From positions 39,817,114 to 39,881,113 of the forward strand of contig NC_053392.1 of NCBI RefSeq assembly GCF_905171765.1: DNA of 64,000 nt, written 5' to 3'. Below are positions 1-10,260 of this stretch, in pieces. Position 1 is the first letter of the stretch. Every line of letters begins with the position of its first letter. The position numbers were made by a program, and so were the translations under genes. The notes beneath the pieces were generated by a model. That model was given only the letters and a program-made list of their open reading frames with translations, had not been told where the DNA came from and made no database searches. The stretch comes from Bufo bufo. Its lineage: Eukaryota > Chordata > Amphibia > Anura > Bufonidae.

Positions 1-807
1 CATAGGAAATCCACCAGAGTGTAATTAGTCACCATGGGAAAGTCAAGAGATAAAAAAAAAACTGTCGAGGCGGTAGCGCAAGATCTTGTACTAATTGATT
101 GAAGGGTCTCCATTCCTTTGAGAATGTGGCGGTATAATTACCTCCTGTCGACAGCGGCAGCAGCTAAGATGGTTATTAAAGGATTTACAGGGTTAACCTT
201 GGCCTCTGACCTCCCTCTTGATTTAAAGAAGTCGAGCCCATAACAATCTGCAACACTTCATTTTCTGTCTGCTATTGCAGAAGAGTATTTAGCGCAAGGT
301 TAAAAAATAGGTCAATTTATTAACAACCTGCAGACAAATTTACCTCTTCAATTTATTTCCAGGTTCGTAAAAGGATGAATATCATTAGGAAGAGAAATTC
401 CACAGCAATTTCCGCCGCCTCTTGATTCTCAGCAAATAGGATTGTGAGTGTATAAAGACCATGCAAATTGCTTGGAAACTCGGAGGAGATCAGGGGAGAC
501 TTTCAATCCACGAGGAAAGAGACCATGACAATAGCCAGATTGGACCTATTCAGAGTCACTTTAGAGCTAAATGCGGAAATTCCGATAATGGACACCTGGT
601 CTATCACTTCACTGTAATAATGCGGGCTATAAAGTGTAGGAAAACCACAAGTCAATATGGAGGTCCACACCAGTCAGAAGTTTTTCTTTGACTTTGTGCC
701 TCTGTTTCAGATGAAATTGTGCAAGTCCATGTAGACCGCCAATGTGACCTTGATGTTACTGACCATGCAACCATCTCAAAAAAATATTACAGTGTTGTCG
801 TATAGGC
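1..807. other. Unassigned non-coding sequence
   Basis: No recognisable gene, repeat end or RNA is visible. A 76-codon frame at 461-691 has no recognisable motif and is probably chance. Confidence 0.5.
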
Positions 808-823
808 TTAAAGCGGTGTTCAA

Positions 824-1000
824 GTTTTACATCAAGACACGGAGGCTCCTATTGCTATCCCTTTCTTTACTGTCCACCAATAGCAGCAAAGATTACATTT
901 TACAAAATTAATCAAGAACAAGTAACCATAGTAACCAGGTCCCTCCCCTGACAGCCCCTTATAACAGGCCGCTCCTCCTCTGGACCTTCCTCTTTCTTTG
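824..1000 (+). repeat. DIRS left inverted terminal repeat
   Basis: Starts GTTTTACATCAAGACACGG. From about 835 to 1000 it is the reverse complement of 9852-9997, including the blocks CCCCTGACAGCCCC and CTCCTCCTCTGGACC. Its outermost 32 bases are also complemented by the first arm of the internal complementary region at 9444-9474. Confidence 0.88.
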
Positions 1001-1919
1001 CTGCTGCCACCAGATAAGTACACCTCTGTATGATACCTCTCTAGGTATCTCTGATTCTCAAGTGTGCATTATTGTTTGTTTTGCCTTATTGCTGTTTGCT
1101 CCCACACTGTAGCCTCTGCTTTATACCTCTTTGGGGCCTCTGATTCTTATTGTGCATTATTGTTTTCTCTTTTGTCTGGTTTCCATTTGTTACCATCCTG
1201 TAGCCCCCGCTACCCCTGCCGCCCGTCCCCCGCCCTCTTATCTGATTTTCTGAACGTCCTTTATTCCCCATCTCTCTGCGCTGGTTCTCCTTTCCTTCTC
1301 CCATGTTCCCCGGTCGGCCGCGAGATCTCGGCGGCCATCTTTCCCCTCTCATCCGGCCTTCTTCTCTCGCCTCTCGCGAGATCTCAGCGGCCATCTTGCG
1401 TGCCTATTCTGGCGCCATTACCCGAGATCTCGCGGGATTTTGGCGGTCTCTTAGTGCTGCCTTCTCTCGAGATTTTGGCGGCCATTTTCCCCGGCTATTC
1501 ACTCGGTGAGATCGATATCGTCTCTGCTGCTGCTGCGCCGAAGGTTTACCTCTTCCCTCCATTTGTTTTCCTGGTCCGTCTATTAGACCTCCGGCCCCTA
1601 TATTTGGTACTTTTGCCTGTATTTGTTGCCCCTTGGGCTGTCTATATTAAGTTATGCCTCGCTCTGACCCCCCGCCCAATACAATAGCCCCCCCTCATCC
1701 CCTGAGGGAACCCTGCACACTGGGAGTGATGACCAGGCACTGGCGCTCCAGCGCTCTGTCTCTAGTGCCATCATGGCAGCCATGGCTCTATGTCTACCAT
1801 CCTACCCAGAGCATTTCTCAGTCCTTGTCTGCTCACCCTCTAGATAGAATTTACATACCAACCCCATTATTATTGCTCCGCAGCCTACCAATTTAGACCA
1901 TCCTGTATTACAGGAGACA
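1001..1919 (+). promoter_or_regulatory. DIRS 5' leader with tandem repeats and YY1-like sites
   Basis: This leader lies between the left terminal repeat and the gag frame. Two diverged ~95-bp tandem copies cover about 1028-1215 (shared blocks GTGCATTATTGTTT and CTGTAGCC). A CpG-rich set of repeats at about 1316-1495 reiterates CGAGATCTCG followed by GCGGCCATCTT. The GGCCATCTT cores at 1333 and 1389 and the related GCCATTTTC at 1481 resemble YY1 sites, which are known in LINE promoters. Promoter function is inferred. The long open frame at 1064-1687 reads through these repeats and is unlikely to encode protein. Confidence 0.5.
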
Positions 1920-2620
1920 ATGACTGGTGCGCATACTGCCTCCCCTGAAAACGTGCTGAGTTCACGTAAGAGAGCCTTACCACGCCAGGCAGAACGGGCG
2001 CAGCTATGGAAATGCGCTAGAGCGCAACATGACAGTGAGTCTGGCTCCGAAAGAGGCTCAGACGGGGAGGCTTTTGCGGATGCACATCATGATTCGTCGG
2101 AGGAGGAAACCCCTTACCAACATCCGGCCCCGGCCTGCCCCACTCCTTCCACTTCGCTGGTCAAAGACGGTGCTTCTTCCTCCTTTACTAATGTAGCCAC
2201 CCCCCTGGTAGATCCTACAGGGGAGCCTATGTTTGACCCAGATGCACTCCATCACCCAAGATCGGCGGAGTGGCTCCCGGCCAATCACGTGGGTAAATAC
2301 CTAGAGCACTGGGTGCGTCGCCCCCTCAGTAAGGAGGCACGTAGTAAGCTCAGGGCGGAATGCCCTAGACCTTTGGTCCCCAATAGAGTGTGTGAGACTC
2401 TGGTCGTTGACCCCAAAGTCGCGCAGTTCCTCTCTAAATCCATCTGGAACCCCCGTAAAGGGTTGGATTCCGCTCTATGCAGTTGCCAGGACCTCCATTC
2501 CATGAGCAGAGGAACCCATCACCCTTCTTCCCGGCCAGAGGTGGCCAGTGGCGCTCCAGGTCGTTCAGAGGAAATCCCAACTCCAGGAGACCTTACAGAA
2601 CATTATATTATATATTATAT
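1920..2620 (+). pseudogene. DIRS gag-like protein, internally deleted
   Basis: The frame opens at ATG 1920 and runs about 190 codons. It has an acidic, serine-rich N-terminal part (SESGSERGSDGE) and then a segment typical of vertebrate DIRS gag-like proteins (HWVRRPLSKEARSKLRAECP, then WNPRKGLDSAL). Near 2480 the frame shifts into a short proline/arginine-rich tail (QLPGPPFHEQR, then RGGQWRSRSFRGN) that normally lies much further along, so the middle of the protein appears deleted. The product would package element RNA in the family. Here it is not functional. Identification is by pattern recall, with no database search. Confidence 0.65.
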
Positions 2621-3719
2621 TTTTTCCATGCCTGGTCAGCCATCACATCAGACCCCTGGGTCTTGGCCACGGTAAAAGGGTTCCAAATCGAGCTGGTAGA
2701 CTCCCCAGACCTAATTCCCCCTCCACCGCCTATTCTACTGTCGCGACCCCACAGTGCACTCATAGACAAGGAACTGATGTCTCTATTTTGCAAGCGAGCG
2801 ATCGAGAGGGCTCCTCCTCTCCCCGTGGGAGTCCTCAGCAATATTTTCCTAGGATGGAGGGGATTCACCTGCTCCGGGATCTTCTCCTTCCTGGGGACTG
2901 GATGGTGAAACTGGACCTCAAAGACGCTTACTTGACGGTTCCAGTTTCAGCACCATCCAGGGATCTCCTGCGCTTCCGCTGGAGAGGGGAGGTCGGGGGC
3001 GTTTCACCTGCCTTCCCTTTGGCCTGTCATCGGCTTCTTGGTGTTTCACCAAACTGATGCGTCCCGCCATGTCATGGCTACGCAGTCGGGGAGGTGCGGC
3101 TGATTGTGTATCTAGACGATATCCTCCTCATGCATCAATCCAGAACGACCCTGCTGGAACTCCTTTATTGGACTTCGGATCTTCTCTCACGCCTCGGCTT
3201 CCTCCTCAATCTGGAGAAGTCATGCCTGACCCCGTTACAACGGATAGAGTTTTTGGGCTTCACCGTGGACTCGATTGCAGAGTCACTCAGCCTCCCGACG
3301 ATGAAGCTACACTCTATACGCAAGGAACTCCGACATGCTCTGTTGGCTCCCCACCTGTCGCTGCGCCAGCTAGCCCGTATCATCGGCCTGTTGGCCTCCT
3401 CTATTCAAGCCGTTTTCCCGGCACCATTGCATTACCGTGCACTTCAGCGTCTGAAGATAGCACACTTTCGCTCCGGGGCTGCGTTTGCAGATACGGTGGT
3501 CCTGGATTCGGAAGCCCGAGAGGAAATCCGTTGGTGGATCGACAATCTGGATGCGTGGAACGGTAGAGCGATTTTCGGTTTCCAGCCCGATGTGAGCCTC
3601 CGGGGCTGGGGGGCTCAATACGACGGGATCTCTACAGGTGGCCGTTGGTCGGAGGACGAAACGCTTCTCCACATCAATGCCTTGGAGCTTCTGACCGGCT
3701 GCTTTGCCATTCAGAGTTT
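2621..3719 (+). pseudogene. DIRS reverse transcriptase - RNase H
   Basis: This segment copies element RNA and degrades the RNA strand in functional relatives. An N-terminal stretch (WVLATVKGFQIELVDSP, about 2660-2705) leads to the palm motif LDLKDAYLTVP at about 2912-2945. A frame change follows, and then the catalytic YLDD box at 3109-3120 in the longest frame (3094-3719). Downstream are a thumb-like region (IEFLGFTVDS) and an RNase H segment (WGAQYDGISTGGRWS, then HINALELL). At least two frameshifts lie between about 2850 and 3094. Coding stops at 3719 because the Ty3 element inserted after the codons for AIQSF. The interrupted codons (TNGIAHT) resume at 8990. Confidence 0.85.
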
Positions 3720-4042
3720 TGTAGCGGTCAGGGGAGGGAGAGACCGCAAAGCAGGATTCAAGTACAGTACAGCGGACAAGGAGACTGAAGCAAAAACCGG
3801 CTTTATTAAGGAGCAAATGAAACTGCCGGAGTAAACAATACAGTACCGACCGCACCAGAGGCACAATGGTCAAAGACAGGAATGGTATTAACAGGTGAAC
3901 ATAAATCAACAACAATTGCAATGGAGTTTTGCATATACACAGAATGAGCTAAACAGTAAGCAGTCAGCTTACAAGCTACTCTCACTACCAATTTCCTATC
4001 TAGCCCTGCTACCCAGGGGACGCTTCTACAGCGCACTGACTA

Positions 4043-5576
4043 CAGTCGTGGCCAAAAGTTTTGAGAATTACATAAATATTGGAAATTGGAAAAGTTGCTG
4101 CTTAAGTGTTTATAATAGTAATTTGCATATACTCCAGAATGTTATGAAGAGTGATCAGATGAATTGCATAGTCCTTCTTTGCCATGAAAATTAACTTAAT
4201 CCCAAAAAAACCTTTCACTACTGCATTCATTGCTGTCATTAAAGGACCTGCTGAGATCATTCAGTAATCGTCTTGTTAACTCAGGTAAGAATGTTGACGA
4301 GCACAAGGCTGGAGATCATTATGTCAGGCTGATTGGGTTAAAATGGCAGACTTGACATGTTAAAAGGAGGGTGATGCTTTAAATTATTGTTCTTCCATTG
4401 TTAACCATGGTGACCTGCAAAGAAACGCGTGCAGCCATCATTGCGTTGCATAAAAATGGCTTCACAGGCAAGGATATTGTGGCTACTAAGATTGCACCTC
4501 AATCAACAATTTATAGGGTCATTAAGACTTTAAGGAAAGAGGTTCAATTCTTGTTAGAAGGCTTCAGGGCGTCCAAGAAAGTCCAGCAAGCACCAGGATC
4601 GTCTCCTAAAGAGGATTCAGCTGCGGGATCAGAGTGCCACCAGTGCAGAGCTTGCTCAGGAATGGCAGCAGGCAGGTGTGAGCGCATCTGCACGCACAGT
4701 GAGGCGAAGACTTTTGGAAGATGGCCTGGTGTCAAGAAGGCCAGCAAAGAAGCCACTTCTCTCCAAAAAAAACATCAGGGACAGATTGATCTTCTGCAGA
4801 AAGTATGGTGAATGGACTGCTGAGGACTGGGACAAAGTCATATTCTCCGATGAAGCCTCTTTCCGATTGTTTGGGGCATCTGGAAAAAGGCTTGTCCGGA
4901 GAAGAAAAGGTGAGCGCTACCATCAGTGCTGTGTCATGCCAACAGTAAAGCATCCTGAGACCATTCATGTGTGGGGTTGCTTCTCATCCTAAGGGAGTGG
5001 GCTCACTCACAATTTTGCCCAAAAACACAGCCATGAATAAAGAATGGTACCAAAACACCCTCCAACAGCAACTTCTTCCAACAATCCAACAACAGTTTGG
5101 TCAAGAACAATGCATTTTCAGCACGATGGAGCACCGTGCCATAAGGCAAAAGTGATAACTAAGTGGCTCGGGGACCAAAACATTGACCTTTTGGGACCAT
5201 GGCCTGGAAACTCCCCAGATCTTAATCCCATTGAGAACTTGTGGTCAATCCTCAAGAGGCGGGTGGACAAACAAAAACCCACTAATTCTGACAAACTCCA
5301 AGAAGTGATTATGAAATAATGGGTTGCTATCAGTCAGGAATTGGCCCAGTCGAATTGCAGAGGTCCTGAAAAAGAAGGGCCAACACTGCAAATACTGACT
5401 CTTTGCATAAATGTCATGTAATTGTCGGTAAAAGCCTTTGAAAAATGTATGAAGTGCGTGTAATTATATTTCACTACATCACAGAAACAACTGAAACAAA
5501 GACCTAAAAGCAGTTTAGCAGCAAACTTTGTGAAAACTAATATTTTTGTCATTCTCAAAACTTTTGGCCACGACTG
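4043..5576 (+). mobile_element. Tc1-like DNA transposon, degenerate
   Basis: The element starts CAGTCGTGGCCAAAAG and ends with the reverse complement of that sequence. It is flanked by TA at 4041-4042 and 5577-5578, the Tc1/mariner target duplication. The sister LTR supplies the empty site (GAC-TA-AGTCCC), so both ends are exact. The 1534-bp element carries a transposase relic on the plus strand with several frame disruptions. It is the last insertion of the nest. Confidence 0.95.
4407..5319 (+). pseudogene. Tc1-like transposase relic
   Basis: The ancestor is a DDE transposase that cuts and pastes the element at TA. ATG 4407 opens the N-terminal DNA-binding region (MVTCKETRAAIIALHKNGF). After a frameshift near 4550-4670 the frame continues through RTVRRRLLEDGL, KKPLLSKKN and the first catalytic aspartate in IFSDEASF. 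A stop follows at about 4990 after VWGCFSS. A third frame carries the second aspartate (FQHDGAPCH, about 5122) and the glutamate motif [11 protein letters not shown] (about 5212-5244). All three catalytic residues survive, but in different frames, so no full protein can be made. Confidence 0.9.
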
Positions 5577-6105
5577 TAAGTCCCTGACTCTATAACCTAT
5601 CACAGAAAAGCACCAGTGCCACTCACAGTTCTGCAGATTCTCCTGCGTACAATAAGATGCAGTCTGGATCCAGGTCTGGTCGCTTGCTTGGCTGTCTTTC
5701 TCTGGTCACAACAGATGCAGATCTTCACCTAGTTCCAGCTCTGGCAGGAACGATCGGGCTTGTACTGGTCTCTACACACGGTCCCACTCCTCTGGAACAC
5801 ACAGTGAAGTCCTCTGTGTGCAGCTCCACAGCTGTCAAGAAAAACTCAGCTATTATAGCCTCATGCTGCTACAGTCTTTTACTGTTATCTCTCAGCAGTC
5901 CATCTCTCCCTGTTATCTCAGCAAGGCCCCAGCAACTTCTGGAACAGCCCTGGAAAAACTTCTTAACTCTTTCTTAGCCTCTGGCCAGCACAACTCAGGT
6001 TCCTGTTTAGTCACAGTGGCCTCTGGTGCCCGGAGGTAAACATGACAGTCTGCATAGATATAAGTGCTGGAAATGCTGCTGGTTGATTCAGGGCTGCCTC
6101 TTACA

Positions 6106-6120
6106 TGCCTCCCCACTTAA
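6106..6120 (-). promoter_or_regulatory. Polypurine tract of the nested Ty3 element
   Basis: Read on the minus strand the sequence is AAGTGGGGAGGCA directly before the LTR start TGTAAGAG. This is the expected place for the plus-strand DNA primer, and it supports the minus orientation. Confidence 0.75.
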
Positions 6121-6180
6121 AGGTGGCCGTCCTAGACCTCGCTATATAGTCCATGGAAAACAAAGGGGTTAATTAAACAT

Positions 6181-7967
6181 TTAAACGGCAGTACAACATT
6201 GTCCACAATACCTACAGGCAGACCAAATGAAATAATCAGCAGCGTAAGTGTTTGGTGGAACCCCTGCAGTAGACCTACTGGATCTCCGGAGGTCTTGACT
6301 ATCTGCTAGGACCTGACTTTCTCCACTGGGAGTTGTTAACCTGGGCTCTTCCATTACAGCAGGAGATCTGGATGTGGTCGCGGGTTGCTCCTCACTGCGA
6401 GACGGTAGTGGTTCTGTAGCAGGAGCCTCATTACCTATGGCCTGGGGACCTTCCGCAGTGTCAGGACGGTCCACCAGTCTTCACATTCGTTTCCATCTGA
6501 GATAACACATTCTGGGTATGGGGCCGGAGGAGAAGGTGTCCTCTGAATAGGTGCAGAATCTGCTGACCGGCAATGGCCGTAGCATATTCCTATGTAAAGT
6601 CTGTGAAGCCAAACTCGTCATTTCAACTTGCACTTCGTAAACCGGACCATTAGGGTACACTCTCTTGATCACTTTGTATGGCTGTACTTCCCAACGCTCA
6701 CTCAATTTGCCTCTGGGGCATTTCTCTAGTACCAGGACCCGGTCTCCAGGCTTCAGTGGCACCTCCTGGACTGGAGGACGGTCTGTATGAGTTCTCTCCT
6801 GTAACCGCTGGCCTGCCAAACGGCGGATGGTCCTGGAGTCTCTGACAGTGTTCTTTCACACCATGAGGTGGTTGATCGCTCCATTAGGTCTTCTGGCTGT
6901 TCCAGGTTCAATTCAATGATTTCTCTACCAGCTCTCCCAAACAGTAACATATATGGGGTGTAACCGGTGGTGGTATGGACCCAATTATTGTAGGCCCAGA
7001 CTAGTTCCGGCAGGTAATTAGGCCAGTGTGCCCTCTTGTCTTACGCTAGCGTTCCTCAGCATTTGTATCAGTGTCTGGTTGAAGCGCTCACAGGTCCCAT
7101 TCCCTTGGGGATGATAGGGGGTCGTTTCAGATTTTTCAATACCGTACATTCGGTGTAGCTCCTCCATTACTTTCCCTTGAAAGCACGCCCCTTGATCTGA
7201 GTGGAATCCGCTAGGGGACACCCGTAGACCCGATGAAATCCTGACAGATAGCATGTGCTGCGGACTCAGCCTTCTGATCCCGAGTTGGGGAGACTACTAC
7301 AAATTTGGAGAAGTGATCAACCATGACCATGGCAGTACTGTGGACCTCTTGAAGATTGTCCCACGAGGAGGTAGTCTATCATCAATAATTCCAGCGGTTC
7401 TTTGGTCTGTATAGACTGGAGGGGTGCCCTCTGTTCCGTGCTTTAGTGAGTTCACACACTCAACACTGTTGGCAAACTTCCTCCACCACTGCCTCCAGTC
7501 GCGGACAATACACATAACGCTGCAGCCACTGGTAAGTCTTGGGCGGGCCCGAAGTGAGCTCCAAATTCATGGGGCTTCTTTGCTATCTCACATACCATGC
7601 TTCCGGGTATGACTACTTGCCACCTCGCCTCTAGGTCATTAGGCTGTTGCCACTTGTGGTACAGAACAGCTCCGTGCATTTCCAGTCTGTCCCATTGATG
7701 TAGAACTGACTTCATCTCGGCATCCAGGTCAGCCTTTACTTCTTTGTTGGGCTTCCTTTGCTGGGTTACCCAGCTTTTCATCTGCCGCAGTCCCACATCT
7801 TCATCCTGTAATCGGCCCCAGTCCTCATTAGTCTTCCTCAATGCCTTGGGTAGCTTACGGGCCTCCCCACTAGAGCGGCCAAAGCAATTTATACTTGTAG
7901 TTCCTGGGCTGACATTGTAAATCCTAGCAGCGCTCTGTAATCTTGTCACCCAGTCCGACAGTGACAT
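6181..7967 (-). pseudogene. Ty3-type pol remnant: RNase H end, integrase, C-terminal tail
   Basis: Read on the minus strand, 7967-7452 carries the RNase H/integrase linker and a region before the zinc-binding HHCC domain (AVLYHKWQQPN, PHEFGAHFGPA). The integrase core at about 7254-7018 contains an aspartate motif (FHSDQGACF) and the glutamate region [15 protein letters not shown]. At 6819-6481 is the integrase C-terminal domain (LKPGDRVLVLEK, RPLPVSRF). The last frame, 6474-6181, is a tail with LRRSSRSTAGVPPNTY. Several frame changes separate these pieces, and everything upstream (gag, protease, RT) is missing. The intact enzyme would insert element DNA into chromosomes. Confidence 0.85.
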
Positions 7968-8106
7968 GTTCTGGCCATCAAATTTAGGTAGCAGTTAAAC
8001 AACGTGACAATAGGGGAGGGCCTTGCAGGGGTTCCACCATTGCCTGAGGTGCTTACATTAGCATTATGCACATTACCTTCAGCCGCCTCCATCTCTGTGA
8101 CTGTAC

Positions 8107-8122
8107 CCTGCTCGCAGCGCCA
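8107..8122 (-). promoter_or_regulatory. Primer-binding site, tRNA-Ser-like
   Basis: On the minus strand, two bases after the 5' LTR, the sequence TGGCGCTGCGAGCAGG begins with TGG, complementary to a tRNA CCA end. It resembles the complement of the 3' end of vertebrate serine tRNAs (one difference from the Ser-CGA form as I recall it). The assignment rests on memory of tRNA sequences. Confidence 0.6.
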
Positions 8123-8124
8123 CT

Positions 8125-8988
8125 TGTAGCAGTCAGAGGAAGGGAGAGACCGCAAAGCAGAATTCAAGTACAGTACACGACAAGGGAGACTGAAGCAAAA
8201 AACTGCTTTATTAAGGAGCAAAATGAAACTGCCGGAAAACCTGAGTAACAATACAGTACCACCGCAACCAGAGGCACAATGGTCAAAGACAGGAATGGTA
8301 TTAACAGGTACTTAAATCAACAACAATGGCAATGGAGTTTTGCATATACACAGAATGAGCTAAACAGTAAGCAGTCAGCTTACAAGCTACTCCTCACTAC
8401 CAATTCCTATGTAGCCCTGCTACCCAGGGACGCTTCTACAGCGCACTGACTAAGTCCCTGACTCTATAAACCTATCACAGAAAAGCAACCGGTGCCACTC
8501 ACAGTTCTGCAGATTCTCCTGCATAACAATAAGATGCAGTCTGGATCCAGGTCCCGGTCGCTTGCTTGGCTGTCTTTCAGCTCTCTGGTCACAATAGATG
8601 CAGATCTCCACCTAGTTCCAGCTCTGGCAGGAAGGATCGGGATTGTACTGGTCTCTACACATGGTCCCACTCCTCTGGAACACACAGTGAAGTCCTCTGT
8701 GTGCAGCTCCACAGCTGTCAGGAAAAACTCAGCTAATATAGCCTCCTGCTGCTCCAGTCTTTTTCTGTTATCTCTCAGCAGTCCATCTCTCCCTGTTATC
8801 TCAGCAAGGCCCCAGCAACTTCTGTAACAGCCCTGGAAAAACTTCTTAACTCTTTCTTAGCCTCTGGCCAGCACAACTCAGGTTCCTGTTTAGTCACAGT
8901 GGCCTCTGGTGCCCGGAGAGAAACATGACAATCTGCATAGATATAAGTGCTGGAAATGCTGCTGGTTGATTCAGGGCTGCCTCTTACA
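8125..8988 (-). repeat. Right LTR (5' LTR of the minus-strand Ty3 element)
   Basis: 864 bp, TGTAGC...TCTTACA on the plus strand, uninterrupted. It aligns with 3720-6105 once the Tc1 element is removed, with scattered substitutions and small indels, so the insertion is not very recent. Confidence 0.9.
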
Positions 8989-9430
8989 GTTCACCAATGG
9001 GATTGCCCACACGTGCACCTTCATCAACATTTCCAGACTCGAACAAAGACCAATATCAGATCGGTATCATATCCCAGTTTCCCGTCTGCGCCGTCTCTTT
9101 GTCCGTTGCCTGTTTTATGGAGTACGAATCACGAACCAGGGCCTCATTGGTCTTCTAACGTTCCTCAGCTTTTTCTTTCCATTCACCATCCTTTCGGCCC
9201 AGTCTCCAGCCCTACCTTAGCTCGTTGGATGAAGTGGGTTATGTCCCTGGCGGGAGTGGATACTTCCATTTCACCGTGCATTCGGTGAGAGGTGCAGCTG
9301 CTACTTCTTTGGCGATTTCTGGGGCTCGTTTGGAGGACATCTTACGCCTAGCTGATTTGTCTAGGGGTAACAACATTCAGGGAATTTTAATTTCGTCCTC
9401 CTCCGCGTGTATTTTCTACCATAATTGAAC
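8989..9430 (+). pseudogene. DIRS tyrosine recombinase remnant
   Basis: The recombinase integrates circular DIRS DNA. The sequence resumes the interrupted DIRS frame (TNGIAHT). After an apparent deletion of most of the RNase H/recombinase junction it gives a C-terminal segment: LARWMKWVMSLAGVD, the HxxR box in HSVRGAAATSLAISG, and EDILRLADLSRG. The HxxR histidine and arginine are present. The region expected to hold the catalytic tyrosine reads GNNIQGIL and looks mutated or frame-shifted. A stop lies at about 9105 in one frame. Non-functional. Confidence 0.75.
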
Positions 9431-9443
9431 AGCTTTTGAACTT

Positions 9444-9540
9444 GCAATAGGAGCCTCGTGTCTTGATGTAAAACTGCATGATTTTCCTAGTCTATGACGT
9501 AAAGTCATGGTTTTATTAAAGACACGGAGGCGAGTATTGC
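9444..9540 (+). repeat. DIRS internal complementary region
   Basis: 9444-9474 is the reverse complement of the left element end (824-855, one base missing), and 9475-9540 is the reverse complement of the right end (9997-10063). The joint GTAAAAC/TGCATG equals, on the other strand, the right end followed by the left end, that is the circle junction. Templating circle closure is its known role in DIRS-1. Confidence 0.9.
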
Positions 9541-9851
9541 CCACCCCGTTTTTTCCCTCCCTTGTTTATTATACTATACTTTATATTTGTATTATTTATT
9601 GTGTTATTATATCTTCATGCATCTAGATGATTTTGATTGCCCAGTCAAGTCTGGGTTTACGCTCTAATTATTTCCCTATATTCTCAGTTTTTCTCCTTTT
9701 CAGGTTGAAGTTCCTACCGATTGCGACTTACAACTCTTTGGTTCACCTTTCCACAAGTTGGCCAGGTTGGCCCCATCGTGCAGTTTTGCTGGTGATGAGG
9801 CGGATTCGGTTCCCGGTTCCTGTTTGTAATTTCGACTTGGTGTCAGATCCT
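9541..9851 (+). other. DIRS 3' region between the internal complementary region and the right terminal repeat
   Basis: About 310 bp of AT-rich then mixed sequence, part of the element because both boundaries are element features. An open frame at 9627-9980 runs into the terminal repeat and has no known motif. Confidence 0.55.
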
Positions 9852-10063
9852 CAAAGAAAGAGGAAGGGTCCAGAGGAGGAGCTGCCTATTATAAGGGGGC
9901 TGTCAGGGGAGGGGACTTGTTACCAATGGTTACTTGTTCTTGATTCATTTGTAAAATGTATTCTTTGCTGCTATTGGTGACAGTAAGAAAGGGATAGCAA
10001 TACTCGCCTCCGTGTCTTTAATAAAACCGATGACTTTAACGTCATAAACTAGGAAATCATGCA
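9852..10063 (+). repeat. DIRS right inverted terminal repeat
   Basis: Reverse-complement partner of 824-1000. Its outer 67 bases are repeated as complement at 9475-9540. It ends ATCATGCA just before the GTT of the flank. Confidence 0.88.
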
Positions 10064-10260
10064 GTTATACCACGCTATCCTCTAGCTGGGACCCCCACCG
10101 ATCACGAGAATGAAGCCCCCCTGAAATGGAAGACGTGGCTGGTCAAAATGCACGCCACTGCTCCATTCATTTCTATGAGAGCACCAGAGACATCTGAGAG
10201 TTGTACTGATGTGCCCGAGAAGTCTGTATAGCTCAGACTGCAGACTTTAGGCCCCCAGGG

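Larger units (their letters stand above)
3720..6105 (-). repeat. Left LTR (3' LTR of the minus-strand Ty3 element), interrupted by Tc1
   Basis: Without the Tc1 element and one TA copy the LTR is about 850 bp and aligns with 8125-8988 throughout. The break point inside it corresponds to the uninterrupted sequence GACTAAGTCCC at about 8448-8458 in the other LTR. Confidence 0.9.
3720..8988 (-). mobile_element. Ty3/mdg4-type LTR retrotransposon, internally deleted, inserted in the DIRS element
   Basis: Two LTRs (3720-6105, carrying a Tc1 insertion, and 8125-8988) bound a short internal region of about 2 kb on the minus strand. The LTRs start TGTAGC and end TCTTACA on the plus strand, giving TG...CA ends. 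The flanks are GTTT on the left and GTTC on the right, a likely 4-bp target duplication with one change. The DIRS reading frame is interrupted exactly here. Only the end of RNase H, the integrase and a C-terminal tail remain. Gag, protease and RT are absent, so it could not move on its own. A primer-binding site and polypurine tract are present. Confidence 0.88.
824..10063 (+). mobile_element. DIRS-type tyrosine-recombinase retrotransposon (degenerate, carries nested insertions)
   Basis: DIRS elements copy themselves by reverse transcription and integrate as circles using a tyrosine recombinase, leaving no target duplication. All hallmarks are visible. There are inverted terminal repeats at 824-1000 and 9852-10063. 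A gag-like frame is followed by RT/RNase H with a YLDD box and by a recombinase C-terminus. An internal complementary region at 9444-9540 matches both outer ends. Both junctions carry a single GTT (left element end GTTTTAC, right flank GTTATACC), as expected if recombination occurred at a GTT core. Genes are on the plus strand and carry frameshifts and an internal gag deletion. About 5.3 kb of the span is a later Ty3 element. Confidence 0.88.
808..10260 (+). repeat. TTAA-type foldback MITE, split by the DIRS insertion
   Basis: The 16 bases at 808-823 begin TTAAAGCGGTG and end just where the DIRS element starts. The sequence from 10064 (GTTATACC, then a block with GGGACCCCCACCGATCACG) continues it. 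Joined, they match the order seen in the complete MITE at 27856-28210, which also begins TTAAAGG and carries the same GGGACCCCCACC block and a CTCCATTCA block. The distal terminus was not found, so the right end near 10260 is approximate and the copy is probably truncated. The large coordinates are due to the nested insertion. Confidence 0.6.

Noticed and set aside
1064..1687. 207-codon leucine/serine-rich frame
   Set aside because: It covers the tandem-repeated DIRS leader, with no known domain and an overlapping antisense frame of similar quality.
4398..4406. Upstream TTG as start of the first Tc1 transposase frame
   Set aside because: ATG at 4407 fits the family N-terminus, and eukaryotic use of TTG is unlikely.
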